Shown here piece after piece: positions 1-8,450 of a DNA stretch of 64,000 bases. The translations under genes and the position numbers were made by a program. Source of the stretch: Ruegeria sediminis (lineage in GTDB: Bacteria > Pseudomonadota > Alphaproteobacteria > Rhodobacterales > Rhodobacteraceae); assembly GCF_005938215.1 (NCBI RefSeq), contig NZ_VCPD01000008.1, forward strand, positions 62,001 to 126,000, read 5' to 3'. How positions within the stretch are numbered: the first letter of the stretch is position 1; each line of letters opens with the position of its first letter. The notes below the pieces were generated by a model. That model saw only the letters and a list, made by a program, of their open reading frames with translations, was not told where the DNA came from and did not search any database.

Positions 1-471
1 TTCGAGGATGTTGCCCATCATTGAGACCATATAGAGGTCTTCCTTGGCGAGTTCCTCGTTGATCAGGTCGAACAACGGTGTGCCAGCTGCCAGGCGGCCG
101 GGATTGCGGTGAAGTTCCTCGACGATGCCCGGCAGACCCGTGATGCCGAGGATCGGCGTAGAGCGCGTGATGTAGCTGCTGGTGTGGAACATGAAGTCGA
201 TCGTCCCGGACCGCAGCGCCGGCAGTTGCTCGTCCGCCTTCAGCAGTTTGCCGCTGTCGTAGTAGTCCACCGCCACGGCATCCGAAGCGTTGAGCCGGTC
301 GACGAACCCGGCCGACCCGAAGGAAAGCGCCTTGTAGCTGGGCGGCAGGTAGCTGACACCGGTCATCATCGTTTCGGCCCGCGCCGAGGTCGGGAAACCT
401 CCTAGACCGATGGTCGCGCCGCCCGCGAACACCGCGGAAGACATCAGGAAATTGCGTCGTGTCTGTTTCAT
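1..471 (-). CDS. TRAP transporter solute-binding protein (DctP family), 3' end outside window
   Basis: The N-terminal 157 codons of a periplasmic binding protein for a tripartite ATP-independent periplasmic (TRAP) uptake system. The start at 471 is preceded by GGAGGAAAAGAC. The first residues MKQTRRNFLMSSAVF carry a twin-arginine-like signal, followed by a hydrophobic stretch and an Ala-rich cleavage region (TSARAET). The mature part has features usual in DctP proteins: alternating beta-alpha character, a DYYDSGKL stretch and LRSGTIDFMF, matching the family pattern of a substrate-defining 'sG.iD' loop. It lies 27 bases downstream of the large permease gene in the same direction. The gene runs off the left edge. 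No small permease (DctQ) is seen, so it is either beyond the edge or encoded elsewhere. Substrate unknown, probably an organic acid. Confidence 0.85.
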   Translation of the reverse strand, partial: MKQTRRNFLMSSAVFAGGATIGLGGFPTSARAETMMTGVSYLPPSYKALSFGSAGFVDRLNASDAVAVDYYDSGKLLKADEQLPALRSGTIDFMFHTSSYITRSTPILGITGLPGIVEELHRNPGRLAAGTPLFDLINEELAKEDLYMVSMMGNILE

Positions 472-498
472 GTCTTTTCCTCCTTGGAAGACGTTTGA

Positions 499-1794
499 CT
501 ACAAGAGACCCGGCAGCCACAGGCTGATCTGGGGGAACAGGACGAAGAGCATCAGGATCGCGAATTGCACCACGACGAAGGGAACAACGGACTTGATGAT
601 TTCTTCCACTTCGAGCTGCGGGCACACACCCTTCAGCGCATAGAGATTGAGACCCACGGGCGGCGTCACCACCGCGATTTCGAGGTTCATCACCAGAACG
701 ATGCCGAACCACAGCGGGTCATAGCCAAGGGCCGTGACCAGCGGCAGCAGGATGGGCGTGGTCACGACGATCAGCGATACCGCATCGACCAGCATTCCCA
801 GCAAAACCAGCGCGATCATGACCAGTGTCAGGATTGCCCAGGGCGGCAGATCGGTCGCCGTCAGGGCCGCCGAAACGGATTCCGGCACACGCACGAGGTT
901 CAGGTAATCCCCGAATATCTTGGCGCAGCCCATGATCAGCAGGATCGCACCCGAGACCTTTACCGACGCGGTCAGGATCTCAAGCGTTTTCCGCCATGTC
1001 AGGCACCGAAAGATGAGCAAGGCGATCAGGAACGCACCCGCCGCGCCAAAAGCCGCCGCCTCGGATGGCGTCGCGATGCCGGTGTAGATCGACCCCAGCA
1101 CGATTGCGACCAGCAGAAGCGCATGCCAGATGCCCGCGAGCGCGCGAAACTTCTCGCCCAACGGGGCTTCGTCGGCGTCGCCCAAGGGAGCTTCTTCAGG
1201 TTTCAGCAAGACGCGGAAATAGATGAAGACCGACAGCGCCAGAGCAAGCACGATGCCAGGCAGAATGCCCCCGATGAAAAGGGCACCCACCGACACCCCC
1301 GAAACGGCTCCGTAGATGATGAATGGCACTGACGGAGGGATCAACATTGCCAGCGCGCCAGAGGACGCGACCGAGCCGGCGGCCAGCGTGCGCGAATAGC
1401 CCCGCTCAAGCATCTGAGGTACGGCAATGGAGCCGACGGCGGCCACCCCGGCGACCGATACGCCGGACACCGCACCGAAAATGGCGGAAGCGCCAACCGT
1501 TGCGATCGCAAGGCCGCCCCTGAGCCACTGCAGCCAAAGCGCTGCTGCGCGGAAAAGGTTCTGACCGACCGGCGTCGCCCCCAGAATGTTCCCCATCAGG
1601 ATGAAAAGGGGCAGCGCGATCAACTCGAAGGAATTGAGCTGACCGAAGAAGGAAGTGGGCGCAAAGAAGAACGCCATCGATCCTCGCGCCATCCACAGAC
1701 CGACCAGACCACTGGCCCCCAGCGCCAGAAAGATCGGCGCACCGGCGCCGATCATCCCCAGCAGCACAGCCACGACGATAATCGGCTCAATCAT
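499..1794 (-). CDS. dctM: TRAP transporter large permease (DctM family)
   Basis: Integral inner-membrane protein of 431 residues, the usual size for an unfused DctM. It forms the ion-coupled translocation channel of a TRAP transporter. The sequence is almost wholly hydrophobic with 11-12 predicted membrane segments. It carries the family's characteristic stretches LFILMGNILGATPVGQNLF near residues 62-80, GSVASSGALAMLIPPSVPF near 140-158 and TPPVGLNLYALKG near the C terminus. The binding-protein gene follows directly and the CaiB gene precedes it by 90 bases, so import and CoA activation of one organic acid may be linked (inference). No DctQ domain is fused at the N terminus. Confidence 0.92.
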   Translation of the reverse strand: MIEPIIVVAVLLGMIGAGAPIFLALGASGLVGLWMARGSMAFFFAPTSFFGQLNSFELIALPLFILMGNILGATPVGQNLFRAAALWLQWLRGGLAIATVGASAIFGAVSGVSVAGVAAVGSIAVPQMLERGYSRTLAAGSVASSGALAMLIPPSVPFIIYGAVSGVSVGALFIGGILPGIVLALALSVFIYFRVLLKPEEAPLGDADEAPLGEKFRALAGIWHALLLVAIVLGSIYTGIATPSEAAAFGAAGAFLIALLIFRCLTWRKTLEILTASVKVSGAILLIMGCAKIFGDYLNLVRVPESVSAALTATDLPPWAILTLVMIALVLLGMLVDAVSLIVVTTPILLPLVTALGYDPLWFGIVLVMNLEIAVVTPPVGLNLYALKGVCPQLEVEEIIKSVVPFVVVQFAILMLFVLFPQISLWLPGLL

Positions 1795-1884
1795 TGGCCC
1801 GACCGCACTTATTGGTCACAACTTGCATGTGTACGTCTCCTGGGCCACGCCATCCCTAATGTCCGCGTAAGCCATTGATGTTTT

Positions 1885-3075
1885 TCAGATGATGCCTGCC
1901 GTGCGTAGTTCTGCGATGCGTTCCGGCGCGTAGCCCAGTCCGTTAACAAGCACTTCTTCGTTGTGTTCACCAAGGTCCGGGCCAAGACGTGTCACCCGCC
2001 CCGGAGTTTCCGAAAGCTTGGGAAAGACGTTCTGCATCGCCAGTGTCCCACCCTTGGGCTCGTTCACACGGACGATGCTCTCGCGCGCCGCGAAATGAGG
2101 ATCCTCCAGCATCTCCTTCGCCGTGTAGGCCTGCCCGACCGGAACACCCGACGCGGCCATCAGATCCACGATGGTCTTGGCGTCCTGTGTTCTGGTCCAG
2201 TTGGCCACAATGCCGTCCAGGACTTCCTGGTTGACGCCGCGAGCGCGGTGATCCGAAAAACGAGGGTCGTTCACCAATTCGGACTGTCCCATCACCTCGC
2301 AGAGCCGGCCAAAGACACTGTCCTGATTTGCCCCGATGATGACTTCCTTGCCGTCCTTCGTGGGATAGGCGTTCGACGGCGCAATTCCCGGAAGCGCCGA
2401 GCCATATCGCTCGCGGATATGTCCACCCGCGTCGTACTCGGCCACCAACGACTCCGTCAGACCAAGGACGGCTTCGTAGATGGCGCTGTCGACGACTTGG
2501 CCTTTCCCGGACTTGTGACGATGCTGCAAGGCAAGCAGTACGCCTATTGCAGCGTTGATGCCTGCCATTGTGTCGCCAAGACTGAGCCCGATGCGCACCG
2601 GCGGCCGATCGGGATAGCCCGAGATGTAGCGCAGCCCCCCTGCGGCCTCGCAGACCGAGGCGAAACCAGCCCGTTCGCTGTACGGACCATCCTGGCCATA
2701 ACCGGAAATTCGCGCCATGATGAGGCGCGGATTGATCGCGCTGAGCGCGTCATAGCCGAGCCCCCACCGTTCCATCGTTCCGGGGCGGAAGTTTTCGATC
2801 AGGACGTCGGCATCGCGCACAAGGTCGCGCAGGATCTGTTGCCCCTCGCCGCGACGCAGATCCAGGGCAACGGATTTCTTGCCGCGCGCGATGACAGACC
2901 ACCAGACAGGTCTGCCGTTCCTACCGCTGCGCCCCCATTGGCGCATCGCATCACCCTGCTGAGGCGGTTCGATCTTGATAACCTCCGCCCCGAAGTCGGC
3001 TAGCAACTGACCACAATACGGCCCGGCAATGAACTGTCCCAGTTCGATGACACGAATACCCTCGAGCGGCGCCAT
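1885..3075 (-). CDS. CaiB/BaiF family (class III) CoA transferase
   Basis: A 396-residue cytosolic enzyme that would move CoA from an acyl-CoA donor to a carboxylic acid. The family-defining N terminus is present (PLEGIRVIELGQFIAGPYCGQ), as are IKIEPP and VLIENFRPG. Asp168 in RIGLSLGDTMAG sits where formyl-CoA transferase has its catalytic Asp169. The start at 3075 has AAGGA seven bases upstream. It faces away from the AceE-like gene and leads into the TRAP permease gene, suggesting activation of the acid that the TRAP system imports. The substrate cannot be read from the sequence. A second CaiB homologue is encoded at 26738-27883. Confidence 0.92.
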   Translation of the reverse strand: MAPLEGIRVIELGQFIAGPYCGQLLADFGAEVIKIEPPQQGDAMRQWGRSGRNGRPVWWSVIARGKKSVALDLRRGEGQQILRDLVRDADVLIENFRPGTMERWGLGYDALSAINPRLIMARISGYGQDGPYSERAGFASVCEAAGGLRYISGYPDRPPVRIGLSLGDTMAGINAAIGVLLALQHRHKSGKGQVVDSAIYEAVLGLTESLVAEYDAGGHIRERYGSALPGIAPSNAYPTKDGKEVIIGANQDSVFGRLCEVMGQSELVNDPRFSDHRARGVNQEVLDGIVANWTRTQDAKTIVDLMAASGVPVGQAYTAKEMLEDPHFAARESIVRVNEPKGGTLAMQNVFPKLSETPGRVTRLGPDLGEHNEEVLVNGLGYAPERIAELRTAGII

Positions 3076-3201
3076 GAATCAGTCCTTTCGTTTCGACCGC
3101 GCGAAATTAGTCGCGGTTGCGGTTTCACGGATTGCGAAAACATGCATCGAAAAGACTATTTTTAGCGCCTTCTGCCATCCATGAGCTTCATTCTGGAAAC
3201 T

Positions 3202-3230
3202 TGTGCCAATATCCTTCGGGATTGGGCACA
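3202..3230. promoter_or_regulatory. Inverted repeat in the 3076-3496 divergent intergenic region
   Basis: The 421-base gap between the CaiB gene and the AceE-like gene holds no convincing gene. It contains an imperfect palindrome, TGTGCCAAT (3202-3210) with ATTGGGCACA (3221-3230), separated by ten bases. The core TGCCAATAT (3204-3212) recurs at 3382-3390, nearer the AceE-like gene. The two copies could be sites for a regulator of the divergent genes. No regulator gene is adjacent to this gap, so the assignment is tentative. Confidence 0.3.
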
Positions 3231-3496
3231 GACCTGCGGCGCGCCATAACTGAACGATTCCGCGTTCTTTCGGACAACTTTATGGTTCCCGAATAGCTTC
3301 CAATGCGACTCATTCGCCCGCCACCACAGGCGGCGCAAACTGGGCATTTCCGCTTCCGTATCGAAAAATGTTGGAATCTTTTGCCAATATGGACCGAAAC
3401 TTTGAACAGTCATGGCCGAAACCGTGTTGCCCCATGATGTCTTTGGCGCAAAACGCCAATGACTTTGCGGTAAATCTCTTTGCGAAGGAGACAACC

Positions 3497-5863
3497 ATGC
3501 CAAAGACGACCAGCCACCTGAAAACCATCGAACAGCGCCTGCTTTGGCTGTCTCACTGGATGATCCACAATGCCAACCACCTGCGTGAAAACAAAGATGG
3601 CATCAAGGTAGGCGGCCACCAGGCGAGTTCGGCCTCGATGGTTTCAATCATGACGGCGCTATATTTTGCTGTTCTTCGGCCGCAAGACCGTGTCGCCGTC
3701 AAACCGCATGCCTCGCCGATCTTCCATGCGATCCAGTACCTGATGGGCAATCTGACCCGCGAAAAGATGGAAAACTTCCGCGGCTTTGGCGGCGTTCAAA
3801 GCTATCCCAGCCGTACGAAGGACATTAACGACGTCGATTTTTCGACCGGCTCCGTCGGGCTGGGCGTGGCGATCACCGCATTCGCGTCTCTTGTTCAGGA
3901 TTACCTGGGCGCCAAGGCTTGGGGCGCTGATGCGCCGCAGGGGCGGATGATCGCGCTGGTCGGCGACGCGGAACTGGATGAAGGCAACATCTATGAAGCC
4001 TTGCAGGAGGGGTGGAAAAACGATCTTCGCAATTGCTGGTGGATCATCGACTACAATCGTCAGTCGCTCGACGGAATCGTGAGAGAGGGTCTTTTTGGGC
4101 GGATCGAAAAGATCTTCGACGCCTTCGGCTGGGATATTGTCCGCGTCAAACATGGTGCCCTGCAGCGGGCCGCGTTCGAGGAACCGGGCGGAACGGCCCT
4201 GCGCGACTGGATCGACAATTGCCCGAACGCCGAATACTCGGCACTGACCTTCATGGGCGGCGCAGTCTGGCGCAAACGGTTGATGGATGATCTCGGCGAC
4301 CAAGGGGATGTGTCCGCCCTGATCGACCGCCGCTCGGACGCCCAACTTGCGGCGCTCATGGAGAACCTCGGCGGCAATTGCGTGGAAACGATGGCCGAGA
4401 CCTTCGCCTCCATCGACCATGACCGTCCGACCTGCTTTCTGGCCTACACCATCAAGGGTTGGGGCACGCCGATCGCTGGCCACAAGGACAACCACGGCGG
4501 CTTGATGAACAAGGCGCAGATGGCCCAGTGGCAGAAGCACATGGGCGTGCCGGAAGGACAGGAATGGGAACCGTTCGCCGCCGTCGAAAACCCGAAAGCA
4601 CTGCAAGAGTTCCTGAATACGGTTCCGTTCTTCGCTGACGGCCCGCGTCGATTTGGCGACGCCCGGCTGACTGTTCCCACCCTTTCGGCTCCGGTCGCGC
4701 GCGAGATCTCCACCCAAGCGGCCTTTGGCAAGATCCTCGATGACCTTGCGAAGGGCGACGGCGAATTCGAGCAGCGGATCGTGACCACCTCACCTGATGT
4801 TACGGGAACCACCAACCTCGGCCCGTGGGTCAACCGCCGCAAGCTATTCGCAAGAACCGAAATGTCGGACGCCTTCATCGAGAACCGGATTCCTTCAACG
4901 GCCAAGTGGGAGTTCACTCCCGAAGGCCAGCACATCGAACTGGGCATCGCCGAGATGAACCTGTTCCTGCTACTGGGCGCCGCAGGGCTGTCCCATCAGC
5001 TTTGGGGCAAGCGTCTCATTCCCATCGGCACCGTTTATGACCCTTTTGTCCACCGCGGTCTCGATGCGCTGAATTACGCCTGCTATCAGGACGCGCGCTT
5101 CATGATCGTCGGTACGCCCTCCGGCATCACACTCGCGCCGGAAGGCGGCGCCCATCAGTCGATCGGCACACCGCTGACAGGCATGAGCCAGGATGGTCTC
5201 GCCTCGTTCGAGCCGGCCTTTGCCGATGAACTAGCCGTCATCATGGAATGGGCCTTCGACTATCTGCAGCGGGATGGCAGCGACGAAGGCGAAAGCCCCA
5301 ACTGGCTGCGCGATCAGACGGGGGGCTCGGTCTATCTGCGCTTGACCACCAAACCGCTAGAGCAACCTGTTATCCGATCCGATGCGGCGTTCCGCGAGGG
5401 TACTATCAACGGCGCATATTGGCTGCGCGAGCCGGGACCGAACTGTTCCGTCGTGATTGCCTATCAGGGCGCCGTCGCGGACGAGGCGATTGCCGCTGCG
5501 GGTATGATGGGCGAATACCGCAGGGATATCGGCGTTCTGGCCGTCACATCCGCCGACCGCCTGAACGCCGGCTGGACCGCCGCTCAGACCGCGAGGGCAC
5601 AGGGCGACATGACGGCGCAGAGCCATGCAGAACACCTGCTGAGGCGGCTGCCATCGACCTGTACGCTGGTGACTGTCGTGGACGGGCACCCGACGACTCT
5701 CAGCTGGCTGGGATCGGTCATGGGGCACCGCACGCTCGCACATGGCGTCGAGCATTTCGGACAGACGGGCACCATCGGCGACCTTTATCGTCACTTCCGG
5801 ATCGACCGGGATTCACTTGCCCAGTCGATCAGCCGACTGACCCTGGGACGAACGGCCGCTTGA
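3497..5863 (+). CDS. AceE/transketolase-like thiamine-pyrophosphate enzyme
   Basis: A 788-residue TPP enzyme of the homodimeric pyruvate-dehydrogenase E1/transketolase superfamily. The start at 3497 is chosen over an in-frame ATG at 3368 because GAAGGAG lies just before it and the shorter protein begins at the conserved region. Residues 35-60 (DGIKVGGHQASSASM) and 69-100 (KPHASPIFHAI, FRGFGG) match AceE-type enzymes. The TPP/Mg motif is GDAELDEGN (156-164) with Asn187 in DYNRQSLDG. Downstream regions with HIELGIAEMN and APEGGAHQS form the pyrimidine-binding domain. No E2 lipoyl acyltransferase or E3 gene is nearby, so a free-standing transketolase or 2-oxoacid decarboxylating role is possible. 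It may be monocistronic: the next gene begins after a 323-base gap with its own promoter-like sequence. Confidence 0.82.
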   Translation: MPKTTSHLKTIEQRLLWLSHWMIHNANHLRENKDGIKVGGHQASSASMVSIMTALYFAVLRPQDRVAVKPHASPIFHAIQYLMGNLTREKMENFRGFGGVQSYPSRTKDINDVDFSTGSVGLGVAITAFASLVQDYLGAKAWGADAPQGRMIALVGDAELDEGNIYEALQEGWKNDLRNCWWIIDYNRQSLDGIVREGLFGRIEKIFDAFGWDIVRVKHGALQRAAFEEPGGTALRDWIDNCPNAEYSALTFMGGAVWRKRLMDDLGDQGDVSALIDRRSDAQLAALMENLGGNCVETMAETFASIDHDRPTCFLAYTIKGWGTPIAGHKDNHGGLMNKAQMAQWQKHMGVPEGQEWEPFAAVENPKALQEFLNTVPFFADGPRRFGDARLTVPTLSAPVAREISTQAAFGKILDDLAKGDGEFEQRIVTTSPDVTGTTNLGPWVNRRKLFARTEMSDAFIENRIPSTAKWEFTPEGQHIELGIAEMNLFLLLGAAGLSHQLWGKRLIPIGTVYDPFVHRGLDALNYACYQDARFMIVGTPSGITLAPEGGAHQSIGTPLTGMSQDGLASFEPAFADELAVIMEWAFDYLQRDGSDEGESPNWLRDQTGGSVYLRLTTKPLEQPVIRSDAAFREGTINGAYWLREPGPNCSVVIAYQGAVADEAIAAAGMMGEYRRDIGVLAVTSADRLNAGWTAAQTARAQGDMTAQSHAEHLLRRLPSTCTLVTVVDGHPTTLSWLGSVMGHRTLAHGVEHFGQTGTIGDLYRHFRIDRDSLAQSISRLTLGRTAA

Positions 5864-6123
5864 TAATGCTACGGGGTGGATTTTGGCAGATTTCGTTTTT
5901 CAGGAAAGCGAAGGAACTTAGGGGAGGCAGCGCCAAAACCGTTCGAGCAGAGTGGTGCTGATAACCTGGTCAAAATGGGGGGGGATAGTGACCACTGCCC
6001 CGACGTTTCGGCTCGTCGCTCGAAATGGCAACTATTGGACAGATCGCATTCGCGCGTGCGGAAGGTCGAAGATTCGCCTGGCCTCTTCATCCAGCTGCCC
6101 TTTGACCTCCCTTTCAAAACACC
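5864..6123. other. Non-coding gap before the GntR gene
   Basis: About 260 bases after the AceE-like gene with no supported reading frame. Short frames on both strands lack ribosome sites and recognisable protein similarity. The region contains a run of eight G residues near 5979-5986. It may be a decayed remnant, but I cannot identify of what. No clear intrinsic terminator was found behind the AceE-like stop codon. Confidence 0.4.
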
Positions 6124-6164
6124 TTGACCAAAAAACGGTCATGGGTTATTGAATTCTGAATTCA
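6124..6164 (+). promoter_or_regulatory. Putative promoter and GntR operator
   Basis: TTGACC (6124-6129) and TATTGA (6147-6152) are spaced by 17 bases and could act as -35 and weak -10 boxes. The -10 overlaps TGAATTCTGAATTCA (6150-6164), a 15-base near-perfect palindrome broken only at its centre. Its position 22 bases before the GntR start is what an autorepressor of the FCD type would need. The operator assignment is inference. Confidence 0.45.
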
Positions 6165-6186
6165 GTATTCCAATCCCCGAAGCGAA

Positions 6187-6879
6187 ATGAAGACACTCCG
6201 CCCACAACCCAGCATGACGGATCAGGTCTACGAGGCGATCGTGGAGGAGATCTGCAACGGAGAAATCACGCCCGGCGAGCACCTCGTTCAGGAGCAGCTG
6301 GCCGAAAAGCTTGGCGTTTCGCGTCAACCCGTTCAGCAGGCGATGTCCATGCTCAAGGCAGATGGGCTTGTCGAACAGATCGGGAGACGCGGCTTGCAGG
6401 TCGCTCCTCTGGACTTGGACAAGATGCAGCATCACTACGACATTCGGGCCGCTCTCGATGGCCTTGCGGCGCGCAGCGCAGCGCAGCAAGCAAAGAAATC
6501 CTCCACGACAGCCCAAGCGCTGGCGCACCGCGGCGGAGACATCCTGAAGCGCGGCGAAACAGCCGTTGCACGAGGCGCGGTCGGCGAACAAGTGCGCCAC
6601 GACGTGGCGCTGCACACCCTGATCTACGAATTTTCCGGCAATCCGCTGCTGGCCAAAACCGCCGAGCCCCATTGGCGGTTCCTACGCCGCGCAATGTCCG
6701 AAGTACTACGGTACGGAGAGCTGCCGAAAGAGATCTGGCGCCAGCATCGTGACATCCTAGACGCGATCATCGCGGGCGATGCCGACACTGCTGAACGCCT
6801 GATTGTCGCCCATGACCTCGATGCGGCCAAAGCCCTTTCGTCAGCTTTCGCCTCCAAGTCACAGGCCGCACCGTCATGA
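6187..6879 (+). CDS. GntR family transcriptional regulator, FCD (FadR-like) subgroup
   Basis: A 230-residue DNA-binding regulator. Residues about 10-75 form a winged helix-turn-helix with the GntR pattern: MTDQVYEAIVEEI, ITPGEHLVQEQLAEKLGVSR, then a recognition helix PVQQAMSMLKADGLVEQ. The rest is an all-helical FCD ligand domain containing YDIRAALDGLAARSA and the metal/ligand-type histidines HDVALHTLIYEF and HRDILDAI. Its stop codon overlaps the acyl-CoA synthetase start (ATGA), so it is co-transcribed with the catabolic genes it most likely controls. The ligand is probably an organic acid or acyl-CoA of this pathway. A palindrome at 6150-6164 is a candidate operator. Confidence 0.92.
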   Translation: MKTLRPQPSMTDQVYEAIVEEICNGEITPGEHLVQEQLAEKLGVSRQPVQQAMSMLKADGLVEQIGRRGLQVAPLDLDKMQHHYDIRAALDGLAARSAAQQAKKSSTTAQALAHRGGDILKRGETAVARGAVGEQVRHDVALHTLIYEFSGNPLLAKTAEPHWRFLRRAMSEVLRYGELPKEIWRQHRDILDAIIAGDADTAERLIVAHDLDAAKALSSAFASKSQAAPS

Positions 6880-8414
6880 CTATGTTGCTATCTGCCGGCC
6901 AAATGCTCGCAACGCAGGCAAGGCTGCAACCGGATCGCATCGGCGCCAGAGACCTGGAGCGCGAAATGAATTTCGCGAAATGGAACGAGCGCGCCTGCCA
7001 ACTTGCCAACGCGCTGCTGGAGTTGGGTCTTGAAAAGGGCGACCGCGTGGCTGTCTTGGCTTACAACCGCGTCGAGTGGGCTGAAATCTATGCCGCGGTT
7101 GCCAAAGCCGGATTGGTTGCGGTTCCCATCAATTTTCGACTCACCTCGCCTGAAGCATCGTTCATCTGTCAGGATTGCAGCGTTTCGGCGGTGATCGCAG
7201 AAGCCGCGCTCGCCGAAATCGCCGAGGAGATGCGGGGAAACCTTGGCCTTGATCCTTCGCGCTACCTGCTGATCGGCGGAGACGCGGTGGCCGGTTGGAC
7301 ATCCTACGAAGACATGATCGCCGGCGCCGCGTCGACCGAACCGGACGTAGCGGTTCTGCCCGAAGACACTTGGTGCCTGATGTACACATCCGGAACCACC
7401 GGCAACCCCAAAGGCGCCATCCGAAGCCATCGCGGAATGGCGATGCTGGCCTTGATGACGCAAGTTGAGCTGGGTCTCGGCCGGCACGACGATGCGCTGC
7501 TCGTGATGCCGATGTGCCATGCGAACTCGCTGAACTTCTTCACATCATTCCTGTCGATCGGCGCCACGGTGACGGTTTTTTCCCGCCAGAGCTTCGATCC
7601 GGTCTTGTGTCTGCGCACCATCGGCGAGACCGGCGTGACCTTTTCGTCCATGGTGCCGACGCATTACACGATGATGCTTGAAACCGAACGCAGCGGTGCC
7701 GAATTCGAGCGGGTAGAGAAATTGATGATCTCCTCGGCTCCAGCCCGAGTGGAGACCAAGCGCGCGATCATGCAGATGTTCCCGCGCTCCAAGCTTTTTG
7801 AACTATATGGCTCCACCGAGGCAGGCTGGGTTACTTTTTTGCATCCAGATGAACAATTCGACCACCTTGGCACCGTCGGCCGCGAGGTCGTGGGATCGGC
7901 GCCGATCAAGCTGCTGGATGATGACGGCAACGAAGTTCCTGACGGAGAACCCGGTGAACTTTTTTCCTGCTCACCCTATGCCTTCGAGGGCTATTGGAAC
8001 CTGCCGGAAAAGACAGCCGAAGCCTTCCGCGGGAACTACCTGAGCGTAGGCGACATGGCGTTGCGCGACTCCCACGGATTCATCCGCCTGATCGACCGCA
8101 AAAAGAACATGATCATCACAGGGGGCGAGAATGTCTACCCCTCCGAAGTCGAAGCCGTCCTGTCACAGCACCCGGCGATCCTCGACGTCGCGGTCGTGGG
8201 ACTGCCTGACGAAAAGTGGGGCGAGCGTGTTGTTGCCGCTGTCGTCCTGCGCAAGGGCGCCAGCGCCAGCGTCGAGGAGCTTCTGGATTGGTCCAAGACG
8301 CGGCTGGCAGGCTACAAGCGGCCTCGCACGATTTCATTCCTGTCCCCGGACGAGATGCCTCGCAACGCAACCGGAAAGATATTGCACCGAACGCTGCGCG
8401 AGATGTTCGCCTAA
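6876..8414 (+). CDS. AMP-forming acyl-CoA synthetase (class I adenylate-forming enzyme)
   Basis: A 512-residue cytosolic ligase that would activate a carboxylic acid with ATP and CoA to an acyl-CoA. The P-loop motif MYTSGTTGNPKG is at 169-180. The A5 region reads LYGSTEAG, the A7/A8 region SVGDMALRDSHGFIRLIDRKKNMIITGG (split across the domain hinge), and A10 is RNATGKILHR near the C terminus with the catalytic lysine. Its start overlaps the GntR stop (ATGA). With the downstream acyl-CoA dehydrogenase, kinase and TPP lyase it most likely provides the first step of a carboxylic acid degradation pathway. The substrate is not evident, but the length and motifs suit medium-chain or branched acids. 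Confidence 0.92.
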   Translation: MTMLLSAGQMLATQARLQPDRIGARDLEREMNFAKWNERACQLANALLELGLEKGDRVAVLAYNRVEWAEIYAAVAKAGLVAVPINFRLTSPEASFICQDCSVSAVIAEAALAEIAEEMRGNLGLDPSRYLLIGGDAVAGWTSYEDMIAGAASTEPDVAVLPEDTWCLMYTSGTTGNPKGAIRSHRGMAMLALMTQVELGLGRHDDALLVMPMCHANSLNFFTSFLSIGATVTVFSRQSFDPVLCLRTIGETGVTFSSMVPTHYTMMLETERSGAEFERVEKLMISSAPARVETKRAIMQMFPRSKLFELYGSTEAGWVTFLHPDEQFDHLGTVGREVVGSAPIKLLDDDGNEVPDGEPGELFSCSPYAFEGYWNLPEKTAEAFRGNYLSVGDMALRDSHGFIRLIDRKKNMIITGGENVYPSEVEAVLSQHPAILDVAVVGLPDEKWGERVVAAVVLRKGASASVEELLDWSKTRLAGYKRPRTISFLSPDEMPRNATGKILHRTLREMFA

Positions 8415-8450
8415 CCTGCCCGATGTTGACCAAGAAAATAGGAGCCGGCA

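Noticed and set aside
1-1794. A fused DctQM permease
   Set aside because: The DctM protein starts directly at the large-subunit N terminus; no DctQ helices precede it.
3162-3503. A 113-codon minus-strand frame in the gap before the AceE-like gene
   Set aside because: No ribosome site, no recognisable similarity and it begins inside the opposite gene; kept only as intergenic sequence.
5876-6127. Small frames of 66-83 codons before the GntR gene
   Set aside because: No ribosome sites, no family similarity and poor codon pattern; treated as non-coding.
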